Shown one piece after another: positions 17,103 to 24,779 of a DNA stretch of 64,000 nt; within the stretch, counting starts at the first letter, position 1; each line of letters opens with the position of its first letter. The position numbers and the translations under genes were made by a program. Location: positions 806,001 to 870,000 of the forward strand of contig OZ006967.1 of the NCBI GenBank assembly GCA_963930955.1. The letters are read 5' to 3'. The DNA comes from Scatomonas sp963930955 (lineage in GTDB: Bacteria > Bacillota > Clostridia > Lachnospirales > Lachnospiraceae). The notes beneath the pieces were generated by a model. It saw only the letters and a program-made list of their open reading frames with translations, had not been told where the DNA came from and searched no databases.

Positions 17103-18815
17103 ATGAAACGAATGAAAACAATTTTAGCGCTGCTGCTGTCCCTGGCTATGCTCCTTGGCATGTGCCTGAACGTTTCAGCAGCCAACGGAAAACCGGAGGA
17201 ATCGGACACGGCCACGGTAACCATTACCGGAATCACCGGGGATCCGGAAGTGACCTTATACCAGATCGCGAGAGCCAACTACGGGCCCGGCGGAGTCGAA
17301 CTGGTAGATTACACCTGGGCGGCGGAAAATCTGTTTGCGGATGTACAGGAGCCTACAGCGGATGAGATCAACGCGGCGGCCAAGGGCCTGATCGATGGAA
17401 GGATTACTCCGCTGGATACTATTACAACGGGAACCCTGGCACCGGCGGCGGACGGCACCAGCACCTATACGGCAGATGTTCACGCAGGCGTTTATATTGC
17501 GGTGCTGACCGGAGCGGAGGACGGCTCTGTGTACAACCCGGTGCTGCTGGCGGCTTCTTATGGAGAAGAGGGCAATCTGGTTGTGGACAACCCGGAGCAG
17601 GTAAATGCCAATGATACATATCTCTGGGGAACTACAGGCGTAGCCAAGAGAACGAATCCCACAGTAGATAAAACCATCACCGGAGGTACCGTAACAGATG
17701 GGGATAAAGAAACCGTGGGCATCGGTTCCGTGGTAGATTACCAGGTCAAGGTTACGGTTCCCTCCTATCCGGCCAATGCGGTGAACAAAACCCTGTTTCT
17801 TTCCGACCGGCTGACAGAGGGACTGACCTTTGATTTCAGCAGCCTGACCATCACGATTGAGGGGCAGGTCGTAACAAGACAAGGGGATACTTTTTATCTG
17901 AATGGCAAACCGATCGCCGTTGCCTATGAGACAGAGAACGGATTTAATCTGAATTTCAACTATGACAACCTGGTATCCGATCCGGAGACCGGCGCTGTTT
18001 ATACGCCGGTGGTAACCTACAGCGGAGTGGTCAATGAAAAGGCAGAAGTGGGAGCTGCAGGCAACCCCAACGATGTAACCTACTACTACGCCAATCATCC
18101 GAACCAGGGAGATACCTGGGACAAGCCGGAGGAGGAGCCGGACGAAGCGGAAGGAGTTACCAGCAAGAAAGATTCGGAAACCGTATATACGTATCAGCTG
18201 GCTTTCCAGAAGATTGACGGGGAAACCAAGAAACCCCTGGCAGGGGCGGTGTTTGGTATCTACCGGGATGCAGATTGCACGCAGCTGGTAGATGTGGTTA
18301 CCACCAACGCCGCCGGCTACGCAGTTTCCACCAAAGTATCGGCAGGCACCTATTATGTAAAAGAGCTGGCGGCTCCTACAGGATACAGCCTGATTACAAC
18401 TGTATATAAAATAAAGGCATCCTGGGCCACTGCCACCACAACGGTAACAGGCACAGTGACAAATGTCCAGTATACCACACAGAAACCCTCTGAGGACGCG
18501 GTGCAGGTGGGATGGATCAAGGATGGAGTGTATTATTCCATGACAGCCGTTGCGGCTGAAGAAGCTGCGGCAGGCGGATTTGCACCGGCTTATATTGCCT
18601 CCCAGAGTACCACCAGCAGCACGGTGACGGCTGTGACGGAAAACGGAGCGGGAAGCGGTACGGTAATGCTGGATACGCAGATTCCCAATACCCAGATGCA
18701 CCCCCTTCCCTCTACCGGAGGTATGGGTACAACCATCTTTACAATTGGCGGAATCGTGATCATGGCTGCAGCGGCAGCGCTGTATTTTGCCGGAAAAAAC
18801 CGGTCCAGATCCTAA
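17103..18815 (+). CDS. Major pilin, SpaA-like, LPSTG-anchored
   Basis: A 570-residue backbone pilin. The signal peptide MKRMKTILALLLSLAMLLGMCLNVSA is followed by an N-terminal domain. A candidate pilin lysine is Lys190 in NPTVDKTITGG. The middle domain resembles isopeptide-forming D2-type folds (VDYQVKVTVPSYPANAVNKTLFLSDRLTEGLTF). A SpaA/Cna-B domain follows (QKIDGETKKPLAGAVFGIY) with the E-box VKELAAPTGYSL. The sorting signal is Leu535-Pro-Ser-Thr-Gly-Gly, then a hydrophobic segment and KNRSRS. Sortase-catalysed transfer to the pilin lysine of the next subunit builds the shaft. It follows the adhesin by 51 bp with its own GGAG site. Confidence 0.92.
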   Translation: MKRMKTILALLLSLAMLLGMCLNVSAANGKPEESDTATVTITGITGDPEVTLYQIARANYGPGGVELVDYTWAAENLFADVQEPTADEINAAAKGLIDGRITPLDTITTGTLAPAADGTSTYTADVHAGVYIAVLTGAEDGSVYNPVLLAASYGEEGNLVVDNPEQVNANDTYLWGTTGVAKRTNPTVDKTITGGTVTDGDKETVGIGSVVDYQVKVTVPSYPANAVNKTLFLSDRLTEGLTFDFSSLTITIEGQVVTRQGDTFYLNGKPIAVAYETENGFNLNFNYDNLVSDPETGAVYTPVVTYSGVVNEKAEVGAAGNPNDVTYYYANHPNQGDTWDKPEEEPDEAEGVTSKKDSETVYTYQLAFQKIDGETKKPLAGAVFGIYRDADCTQLVDVVTTNAAGYAVSTKVSAGTYYVKELAAPTGYSLITTVYKIKASWATATTTVTGTVTNVQYTTQKPSEDAVQVGWIKDGVYYSMTAVAAEEAAAGGFAPAYIASQSTTSSTVTAVTENGAGSGTVMLDTQIPNTQMHPLPSTGGMGTTIFTIGGIVIMAAAAALYFAGKNRSRS

Positions 18816-18819
18816 ATCA

Positions 18820-18868
18820 TTCATGAAAACACCGGGGCGGGTCCGCTCCGGTGTTTTCATGAAAAAGG
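18820..18868 (+). terminator. Strong hairpin between pilin and sortase genes
   Basis: A 21-bp stem with one G-T pair (18820-18840 with 18843-18863) and a 2-nt loop. The core CACCGGGGCGG is followed by TTTTCAT on the right arm, so it can act as an intrinsic terminator or attenuator. It would lower sortase expression relative to pilin, or protect the pilin mRNA 3' end. Confidence 0.65.
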
Positions 18869-18907
18869 TTTTGCGGACCGGGGAGGATAAAACAGGAGAG
18901 TGGCTGG

Positions 18908-19780
18908 ATGAAGAAAAAAATCAGGATTCTGATCATTGCCTTATTATTTCTGGGAGGTTTTGCCCTAATGGCCTATCCTTTTGCGGCCAATCAGTGGAAC
19001 ACCTACCGTCAGAAGCAGCTGACAGAAACTTACTATGAAACCATCGCCTCAGAAGAAACCGCAGGGGCCATTGATTACGAAGCAGAGTGGAACCGGGCAA
19101 AAGCCTATAACGATCACCTGATCCCCAGTATCCTTCCGGATTCCTTTGCGAAAGCTGCCGGAAGAGGAGAGCCGGAAGAGGAATATATGGCCTGCCTGAA
19201 TCTGGCCGGAGACGGAATGATGGGCACTATTGAAATTCCGCGGATCGGGATTCAGCTTCCGGTATATCATACGACTTCCCAGGAGGTGCTGGAGAAAGCA
19301 GCGGGACACCTGGAAGGCAGCTCTCTGCCAATAGGGGGAGAGGGTACCCACGCGGTGCTTTCCGCCCACCGGGGCCTTCCCAGCGCGTCCCTGTTTACAG
19401 ACCTGGATCAGCTGGAAATGGGAGATCATTTTATGATCCATGTGCTGGATGAAAGTCTTTGCTATGAGGTGGACCAGATTCTGGTGGTGGAACCGGAGGA
19501 CACATCGGCCCTGGAGGTTGAGGAGGGAAAAGATCTGGTCACCCTGCTTACCTGCACGCCCTACGGGGTGAATTCCCACCGGCTGCTGGTAAGAGGGCAT
19601 CGGGTTCCCTACGATCCGGCGGTGGCGGAGGAAGAGTCGCCTGGGCTCATGGGGCCCAGCATCCATACCAATTATGTGTTGTGGCTGGCGGCAGGAATGG
19701 CGGTGACAGGAGCTCTGATCTTCCTGATGTATCGAAGGGATCGAAAGCGCGGAAAAAGAAATGAGGGACGAAAACGATGA
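18908..19780 (+). CDS. srtC: Class C-like pilin sortase, first of two
   Basis: A 290-residue membrane transpeptidase. N-terminal helix at about 5-25, sortase beta-barrel with catalytic His154 (SAHRGLP), Cys216 (LLTCTPYG) and Arg225 (NSHRLLVRG), then a second C-terminal helix (YVLWLAAGMAVTGALIFLMY) and basic tail. Two membrane anchors and a position directly behind a pilin gene are typical of class C pilus-building sortases. No clear DPW/DPF lid motif is seen. ILPDSF at about 75-80 is the nearest. Its last four bases overlap the start of the next sortase (ATGA). Confidence 0.92.
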   Translation: MKKKIRILIIALLFLGGFALMAYPFAANQWNTYRQKQLTETYYETIASEETAGAIDYEAEWNRAKAYNDHLIPSILPDSFAKAAGRGEPEEEYMACLNLAGDGMMGTIEIPRIGIQLPVYHTTSQEVLEKAAGHLEGSSLPIGGEGTHAVLSAHRGLPSASLFTDLDQLEMGDHFMIHVLDESLCYEVDQILVVEPEDTSALEVEEGKDLVTLLTCTPYGVNSHRLLVRGHRVPYDPAVAEEESPGLMGPSIHTNYVLWLAAGMAVTGALIFLMYRRDRKRGKRNEGRKR

Positions 19781-20706
19781 AGCGAAAATGCCTGTATGCC
19801 GCGGCATTTCTGCTGTTTCTGGCGGCAGGGGTCTTTTTGCTCTATCCGAAGGGGCAGGAAGTGCTGCATGCCTTTCAGGATAAAAAGCAGATTGAGGATT
19901 TTCAGCAGCAGGCAGAGACGGCAGAAGACAGCCGGGAGCTGCTGTCCCGAATGGAAGCTTATAATCAAAGGCTTACGGAAGAGGGGCAGAAGGAGATCAG
20001 CGATGCCTGGAGCTATGGGGGAGATGCTTTTCAGATGGAAGACAGCGGGCTGGAGGAAGGCATGATCGGCTATCTAACCATTCCGGCTATGGAGGTGGAA
20101 CTTCCGCTCTACGTAGGAGCCAGTGAGGAAAATCTTCAAAAGGGCGCCGCTGTACTGGCGGAAACCAGCATGCCCGTGGGAGGAGCTTCTACAAACTGCG
20201 TTATAGCCGGGCACAGGGGCTACAAAGGAATTCCCATGTTCCGGGAAATCGAGGCGCTGCAGCCGGGAGACCGGATAAAGATCACAAATCCATGGGAAAC
20301 ATTGGAATACGAAGTTGTAAAATTCATCGTTACTTCCCCGGATGATGTTCAGGTGATCAAAATCGTTCCCGGGGCGGATCTGGTTACGCTGATTACCTGC
20401 CACCCCTATACCCTGAACTATGAGCGGTACGTGGTGTTCTGTGTCCGGGTGCAGGAGGGAGAAGAGCCGGAAGAAGAACAGAAAACGGAAGGGCAGCAGG
20501 AAGAGGAAAATGCCCGGGAGATTCCGGAAATCGCCGGCTACCAGAGTCTTCCCTACGAATCCTCCCGGGAGGAGATCCGCAGAGAAAAGACATTGAACTG
20601 CGGAGGCCTGGCGGTTTACACCGCAGCGGGTATTCTGCTGCTGCTGTCCTTCCTGGTCAGAAGAAAAAAGGCAGGGAGGAAACCCCATGGAAGAGGAATG
20701 GAATAG
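19777..20706 (+). CDS. Second pilus-associated sortase
   Basis: A 309-residue sortase with N-terminal helix (YAAAFLLFLAAGVFLLY), His146 (IAGHRGYKG), Cys208 (LITCHPYT) and Arg217 (NYERYVVFC). The tail is long and Glu-rich (about 228-250), and a C-terminal helix (GGLAVYTAAGILLLLSFLV) ends in a basic stretch. It overlaps the first sortase by 4 bp. Two sortases next to two LPxTG proteins could split the work: one polymerises the shaft, the other adds the tip adhesin or anchors the fibre. Which does which cannot be told from sequence. Confidence 0.9.
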   Translation: MKRKCLYAAAFLLFLAAGVFLLYPKGQEVLHAFQDKKQIEDFQQQAETAEDSRELLSRMEAYNQRLTEEGQKEISDAWSYGGDAFQMEDSGLEEGMIGYLTIPAMEVELPLYVGASEENLQKGAAVLAETSMPVGGASTNCVIAGHRGYKGIPMFREIEALQPGDRIKITNPWETLEYEVVKFIVTSPDDVQVIKIVPGADLVTLITCHPYTLNYERYVVFCVRVQEGEEPEEEQKTEGQQEEENAREIPEIAGYQSLPYESSREEIRREKTLNCGGLAVYTAAGILLLLSFLVRRKKAGRKPHGRGME

Positions 20707-21280
20707 AGGGAATGGAAAAAACCATGATGTAAAACGCTCCGGCAGAGGGAAAAAGATCCGGGATATTACCGGTCAGAGGTTTGGGCGCCTTACGGCCCTG
20801 TATGTTACGGAAAAAAGAGACGGAAAGGGTTCCGCCTACTGGCACTGCCGCTGCCAGTGCGGAAATGAAATTGATGTAACAGAAAGCTCTCTGATGTATG
20901 GAAATTATCAGAGCTGCGGGTGCAGAAAACGGGAAGTCCAGAAAGCAATTCCTTCCAAGCTTCACAGAGTAGATCATACCTGCCTGGAATGGCTGGAAAA
21001 AAGAAAGTCACGAAAGGATAATACAAGCGGGTTCCGTGGCGTTTCCCGCACAAAGAGCGGACGCTACAGAGCCAGTATCGGGTTTAAAAACCAGAGATTC
21101 CATCTGGGTACCTACGAACAGTTTGAAGACGCAGTAAAAGCCAGGCTGGCGGCGGAAGAAGTGATTCATGACGGGTTTGTAAAAGCTTACCGTAAATGGG
21201 AAAAGGAAAGAAGCAAGGAGCCCTTTGTTTTTGAGGTGACAAAAGAGGAAGGAGGATTCCGGATAGACTGCAATATTTAA
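20687..21280 (+). CDS. AP2-domain protein with Cys-rich N-terminal module
   Basis: A 197-residue protein. Residues 20-80 contain DITGQRFGRLTALYV and CRCQCGNEIDV...YQSCGC, a Cys-rich module often seen in phage and mobile-element proteins. Residues 108-160 match the AP2/ERF DNA-binding fold (NTSGFRGVSRTKSGRYRASIGF...HLGTYEQFEDAVKARLAAE). It overlaps the second sortase by 20 bp and follows AGGGAGG, so it is co-transcribed with the pilus genes and would be switched with them. A DNA-binding role, possibly helping the recombinase or regulating the locus, is inference. AP2 proteins are also cargo of mobile elements. Confidence 0.8.
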   Translation: MEEEWNRGNGKNHDVKRSGRGKKIRDITGQRFGRLTALYVTEKRDGKGSAYWHCRCQCGNEIDVTESSLMYGNYQSCGCRKREVQKAIPSKLHRVDHTCLEWLEKRKSRKDNTSGFRGVSRTKSGRYRASIGFKNQRFHLGTYEQFEDAVKARLAAEEVIHDGFVKAYRKWEKERSKEPFVFEVTKEEGGFRIDCNI

Positions 21281-21321
21281 TTCTGCCGAGAAATTTATTT
21301 CAGAATTCATATAGATTCTAG

Positions 21322-21349
21322 TTGTAGTTTTTCCAGCCTGTGCTATAAT
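21322..21349 (+). promoter_or_regulatory. Promoter of the folate operon
   Basis: TTGTAG (21322-21327), a 16-bp spacer, and TATAAT (21344-21349) preceded by TGC, an extended -10 element. Confidence 0.65.
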
Positions 21350-21368
21350 GGAGTACAATAGAACAGAT

Positions 21369-21466
21369 GCAAAATAGGACCTCATGCGTCAAGTGTTCAA
21401 CGGATGGGGAGTTGCCGTGAAACGAAAAGCTCGTCTTACGATATGAGGTCCGCACCCGTTGCAATC
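21369..21466 (+). promoter_or_regulatory. Tetrahydrofolate (THF) riboswitch
   Basis: Features of the THF-I aptamer can be aligned by eye: long stem GGACCTCAT (21377-21385) with ATGAGGTCC (21443-21451), GTCAAGTG (21388-21395), a P3 stem TTCAACGG/CCGTGAA enclosing ATGGGGAGTTG, then ACGAA. The 3' GCACCC (21452-21457) could pair with the loop GGGG as a pseudoknot. It precedes folE-folP-folBK and a terminator, the expected context for feedback by reduced folates. The call is from memory of the consensus, not from a covariance-model search. Confidence 0.75.
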
Positions 21467-21475
21467 AAGTAGATG

Positions 21476-21516
21476 AAAACACCTTGTATTGTGAATAGGG
21501 ATACAGGGTGTTTTTT
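21476..21516 (+). terminator. Expression-platform terminator of the folate leader
   Basis: AAAACACC-TTGTAT (21476-21489) pairs with ATACAGGGTGTTTT (21501-21514) and runs into a T tract. It lies between the aptamer and the folE ribosome site, so ligand binding probably favours termination. Confidence 0.8.
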
Positions 21517-21555
21517 CGTTTATCCGGAAAGCAGCGGTACAATGGAGGGAAAAAG

Positions 21556-22110
21556 ATGGATGAGAAAAAAATCGAGGAAGCGGTACGGCTGTTTCTGGAG
21601 GGGATCGGCGAGGATGTGAACCGGGAGGGGCTTCTGGAGACTCCGGCCCGGGTGGCCAGGATGTGCCGGCAGATCTACGGGGGACTGACCCGGGATCCGG
21701 AGGAACATCTGAAAAAGCAGTTTGTATCCCAAAGCAGCCAGATGGTGGTGGAAAAGGATATCACCTTTTACTCTACCTGTGAGCACCATCTGCTGCCTTT
21801 CTGGGGGAAAGCCCACGTAGCCTATCTGCCGGAGGGCAAGGTGGCGGGACTTAGCAAACTGGCCCGTACGGTGGAGGTCTACGCCCGCCGTCCCCAGATC
21901 CAGGAAAATCTTACGGCGCAGATCGCGGACGCTCTGGAGAAATACCTGAGCCCCAAAGGGGTAATGGTCATGCTGGAGGCGGAGCACATGTGCATGTCCA
22001 TGCGGGGGGTGCAGAAGCCCGGGACCAGAACCGTGACCACCGCAGTCCGGGGAGCCTTCGCGGAAGATTTCCAGCTGCAGCAGACCTTTTTCCAGATGGT
22101 GAAAGCATGA
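21556..22110 (+). CDS. folE: GTP cyclohydrolase I
   Basis: A 184-residue enzyme converting GTP to 7,8-dihydroneopterin triphosphate, the first step of folate synthesis. The zinc-site and active-site motifs are clear: TCEHHLLPFWGKAHVAYLP, VAGLSKLARTVEVYARRPQ, QENLTAQIADAL and EAEHMCMSMRGVQKPGT. ATG 21556 follows GGAGGG. The upstream in-frame start at 21508 lies inside the terminator and is rejected. It is first in the riboswitch-controlled operon and overlaps the next gene by ATGA. Confidence 0.96.
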   Translation: MDEKKIEEAVRLFLEGIGEDVNREGLLETPARVARMCRQIYGGLTRDPEEHLKKQFVSQSSQMVVEKDITFYSTCEHHLLPFWGKAHVAYLPEGKVAGLSKLARTVEVYARRPQIQENLTAQIADALEKYLSPKGVMVMLEAEHMCMSMRGVQKPGTRTVTTAVRGAFAEDFQLQQTFFQMVKA

Positions 22111-22589
22111 AGCGGGTGAACCGGATCTGGAAGCACCCCCTGTACCGGGAAGCCTATGCCAGGATCCAGGAGCTGGAACAGGACCGGGAGTTCTGCGGCC
22201 ACTCCGCGGAGCATTTTCTGGCGGTGGCCCGGCTTATGCGGATCTATGATCTCCAGGAGGGAACGGGGCTTTCCAAAGAAACTATTTACGCGGCCGCGCT
22301 GCTTCACGATATCGGACGGCATCTCCAGTATCTGGAGGGAACGCCCCATCAGGAGGCCAGCGCCGCCCTGGCGGCAGAGATTCTGCCGGCCTGCGGCTTT
22401 CAGGAAATAGAGACGAAAGAGATTCTGGAGGCCATCCGGGCCCACCGCTCTCCGGAGATCCGGCAGGAAAAAAGTCTCCGGGGATATCTGTACCGGGCGG
22501 ACAAGGCTTCCAGGAACTGTCTGGCCTGTCCGGCGGAGCCGGCCTGCGACTGGCCAAAAGAAAAAAAGAATCTGGAGATCACAGATTAG
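22107..22589 (+). CDS. HD-domain hydrolase in the folate operon
   Basis: A 160-residue HD-superfamily protein: His in CGHSAEHFL, the HD pair in AALLHDIGRHL, and the distal Asp of YLYRADKAS. Cys pairs near the C-terminus (NCLACPAEPAC) may bind metal. It starts inside the folE stop codon and lies between folE and folP. Removal of the triphosphate from dihydroneopterin triphosphate has no universal enzyme in bacteria, so this phosphohydrolase-type fold is a candidate for that step. That role is inference from position only. Confidence 0.85.
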   Translation: MKRVNRIWKHPLYREAYARIQELEQDREFCGHSAEHFLAVARLMRIYDLQEGTGLSKETIYAAALLHDIGRHLQYLEGTPHQEASAALAAEILPACGFQEIETKEILEAIRAHRSPEIRQEKSLRGYLYRADKASRNCLACPAEPACDWPKEKKNLEITD

Positions 22590-22606
22590 ACGGGAGAACA
22601 GGCAGC

Positions 22607-23413
22607 ATGAGAATCGGAACACAGGAATTTGATACTCAAAATCAGACTTATATTATGGGAATCCTTAATGTGACGCCGGATTCTTTCTCTGACGGGGGAA
22701 GATATGATCAGCTGGACGCGGCTCTGTTTCACGCGGAAGCCATGCTGCAGGAAGGAGCCTCCATTCTGGATGTGGGCGGAGAGTCTACCAGACCCGGCTA
22801 TGCCCCTGTGCCGGCGGAGGAGGAGATCCGGAGAGTTGTGCCGGTGATCCGGGCGCTGACCCGGCGGTTTAAGGCGCCGGTCTCTGTGGATACCTGGAAA
22901 AGCTCTGTGGCGGAGGCGGCGGTACAGGCGGGGGCCAGCATGATCAATGATATCTGGGGCCTGAAAGGAGATCCAAAGATGGCCCGGGTGGCCGCGGAGA
23001 GCGGAGCCGCCTGCTGTCTGATGCACAACCGGAAAGAAGCAGTGTATGAGGATTTTATGAGAGAGGTGGCCGCGGATCTCATGGCTTCGGTGGAGACCGC
23101 CCGGGAAGCGGGAGTGAGGGATGACCGGATTATCCTGGATCCCGGCGTAGGGTTTGCCAAAAGCTATGCCCAGAATCTGGAGGTGATCGCCCGCCTGGAG
23201 GAATTGGCCTGTCTGGGATTTCCGGTGCTGCTGGGAACATCCAGAAAATCGGTCATCGGTAAGACCTTGGACCTTCCGGCGGATCAGCGGCTGGAGGGCA
23301 CTCTGGTGACCACGGTTTACGCGGTGCAGAAGGGCTGCGCTTTTGTGCGGGTACACGATGTAAAAGAAAATCTGCGGGCCATTCAGATGACGAAGGCCCT
23401 GATGAGGGGGTAG
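22607..23413 (+). CDS. folP: Dihydropteroate synthase
   Basis: A 268-residue TIM-barrel enzyme joining 6-hydroxymethyl-dihydropterin pyrophosphate to p-aminobenzoate, the target of sulfonamides. The signatures are IMGILNVTPDSFSDGG near the start, DVGGESTRPGY at about 50-60, SVDTWKSSVAEAAVQAGASMINDIWG, LDPGVGFAKSYAQN and LLGTSRKSVIG. It starts 17 bp after the HD gene. Confidence 0.97.
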   Translation: MRIGTQEFDTQNQTYIMGILNVTPDSFSDGGRYDQLDAALFHAEAMLQEGASILDVGGESTRPGYAPVPAEEEIRRVVPVIRALTRRFKAPVSVDTWKSSVAEAAVQAGASMINDIWGLKGDPKMARVAAESGAACCLMHNRKEAVYEDFMREVAADLMASVETAREAGVRDDRIILDPGVGFAKSYAQNLEVIARLEELACLGFPVLLGTSRKSVIGKTLDLPADQRLEGTLVTTVYAVQKGCAFVRVHDVKENLRAIQMTKALMRG

Positions 23414-23416
23414 ATC

Positions 23417-24238
23417 ATGGATCGGATCAAAATTCAGGAACTGGAAGTGTTTGCCAACCACGGGGTGTATCCGGAGGAAAACGCCCTGGGACAGAAGTTT
23501 GTCATTTCGGCGGATCTGTACACAGACACCCGCCCTGCGGGGAAAAGCGATGATCTGGAGCGGTCCGTCAACTATGGAGAGGTGTGCCAGCGGATCAAAG
23601 AATATGTGGAAGGCCATACCTGGAAGCTGTTGGAGAGCGTGGCGGAGCATCTGGCCTTTGAAATCCTGACCGCCTGGCCAAGGATCCGAAAGATCCGTCT
23701 GGAGATCCGGAAACCCTGGGCTCCGGTGCGCCTTCCCCTGAAAACTGTGGCAGTAGAGATCCGGCGGCAGTGGCATCAGGCAGTCGTCGCTCTGGGATCC
23801 AACCTGGGGGATAAGAGGGCGCATCTGCAGCGGGCAGTGGAGCTTCTAAAGGAAACGGCAGGATGCCGTGTGACGGCGGTCTCGGATTTTATCACCACAG
23901 CCCCCTACGGCTATGTGGAGCAGGATGATTTCCTGAATGGCTGTCTGCTCCTGGATACCCTGCTGACTCCGGAAGAACTGCTGGACCGCCTCCACGAGAT
24001 CGAGCAGGAGGAAAAGCGGGAGCGGCTGATCCACTGGGGACCCAGGACGCTGGATCTGGATATTATTTTCTATGATGATCTGGTGCTGGATACGGATACC
24101 CTGCACATTCCCCATGTGGAAATGCACAAAAGAGATTTTGTGCTGAAGCCCCTGGCGCAGATCGCCCCCTGGATGCGGCATCCGCTGAGAGGGAAGACTG
24201 TGGCGCAGATGCTGGAGGAGCTGGAGAATTTTAGTTAA
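23417..24238 (+). CDS. folBK: Dihydroneopterin aldolase-HPPK fusion
   Basis: A 273-residue bifunctional enzyme. Residues 1-118 are FolB (DRIKIQELEVFANHGVYPEENALGQKF, with the conserved Glu/Lys region). Residues 120-273 are FolK (VVALGSNLGDKRAHLQRAV, TAPYGYVEQDDFLNGCLLLDT, GPRTLDLDIIFYDD and HIPHVEMHKRDFVLKPLAQIAPW). Together they turn dihydroneopterin into 6-hydroxymethyl-dihydropterin pyrophosphate for FolP. It starts 3 bp after folP and is the last gene of the operon. FolC lies separately at 34.9 kb. No folA or folT is visible. Confidence 0.96.
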   Translation: MDRIKIQELEVFANHGVYPEENALGQKFVISADLYTDTRPAGKSDDLERSVNYGEVCQRIKEYVEGHTWKLLESVAEHLAFEILTAWPRIRKIRLEIRKPWAPVRLPLKTVAVEIRRQWHQAVVALGSNLGDKRAHLQRAVELLKETAGCRVTAVSDFITTAPYGYVEQDDFLNGCLLLDTLLTPEELLDRLHEIEQEEKRERLIHWGPRTLDLDIIFYDDLVLDTDTLHIPHVEMHKRDFVLKPLAQIAPWMRHPLRGKTVAQMLEELENFS

Positions 24239-24241
24239 TGG

Positions 24242-24270
24242 TTGACACCGCCGGGCCCGGATGCTATTAT
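24242..24270 (+). promoter_or_regulatory. Strong promoter upstream of the cobalamin riboswitch
   Basis: Consensus TTGACA (24242-24247), a 17-bp spacer, and TATTAT (24265-24270), starting four bases after the folBK stop. Confidence 0.85.
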
Positions 24271-24294
24271 GTATTTGTGCATAAATTTCATATC

Positions 24295-24475
24295 AATCAT
24301 GCAAGTGCGCCCCGCGGTCCGCGGCGGTGAAAAGGGAATCGGGTGAGAGGCCCGAGCGATCCGGTCACTGTAATCAGGGAGCAAGACGCAGAAAACCATT
24401 GTATGTCCGCACATATGAGAAGGAGCGTTGCGCGATAATCTGAGAGCCAGGAAACCTGCTTGGATGATATAAGGT
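24295..24475 (+). promoter_or_regulatory. Cobalamin (B12) riboswitch, apparently orphan
   Basis: The conserved core is present: AAAGGGAATCGGGTGAGAGG at about 24331-24350, continuing CCCGAGC, then CCGGTCACTGTAATC, and the B12 box GCCAGGAAACCTGC (24446-24459). The next gene is the SbcCD nuclease, not a B12 synthesis or transport gene. About 300 nt separate the aptamer from sbcD, with a terminator just before it. Confidence 0.88.
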
Positions 24476-24731
24476 TGAAGCTTCCGAGCAAAGCTTTCCA
24501 TCTATCCATCCGATATGGAATGCCTGATAAGAGTATTCACTCAGCCGGGAACCTTCGAGCGGGATTTATGTATCGTTTAAACGGCAGGGTGAAATACTTC
24601 GGCTGTCAGAGAAGCTGTTTTATACCGCGTCATGATTCCTCCGCAAAGAATTGACGGTCTGGTTTTCCGCTTGACAGCAGAATCGGGAGCCGAAGGGATT
24701 TCCCCCAAAAGTTCATAAAAGATAAGTTCAG
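24476..24731 (+). other. Unassigned stretch after the cobalamin riboswitch
   Basis: No convincing gene. Short open stretches (for example 21 codons from 24515) lack ribosome sites. It may be a decayed B12-related gene, a long riboswitch expression platform, or a small RNA released by the terminator at 24732-24756. Confidence 0.4.
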
Positions 24732-24756
24732 TCTCCTGTAATCGGGAGATTTTTTT
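24732..24756 (+). terminator. Intrinsic terminator before sbcD
   Basis: TCTCC (24732-24736) pairs with GGAGA (24745-24749), followed by seven T. It would end the riboswitch transcript before sbcD. Confidence 0.75.
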
Positions 24757-24779
24757 ATTCTACAATACAAGGAGGCCCC

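Noticed and set aside
17256..18860. 534-codon minus-strand frame opposite the pilin
   Set aside because: It is antisense to a clear pilin, Cys/Gly-rich, and has no start signal.
12197..21280. Prophage or integrative element
   Set aside because: No att direct repeats, relaxase, capsid or replication genes. The recombinase instead faces an inverted repeat with a promoter.
24460..24654. 64-codon frame after the cobalamin riboswitch
   Set aside because: It begins inside the aptamer end, has no ribosome site and resembles no B12 protein.
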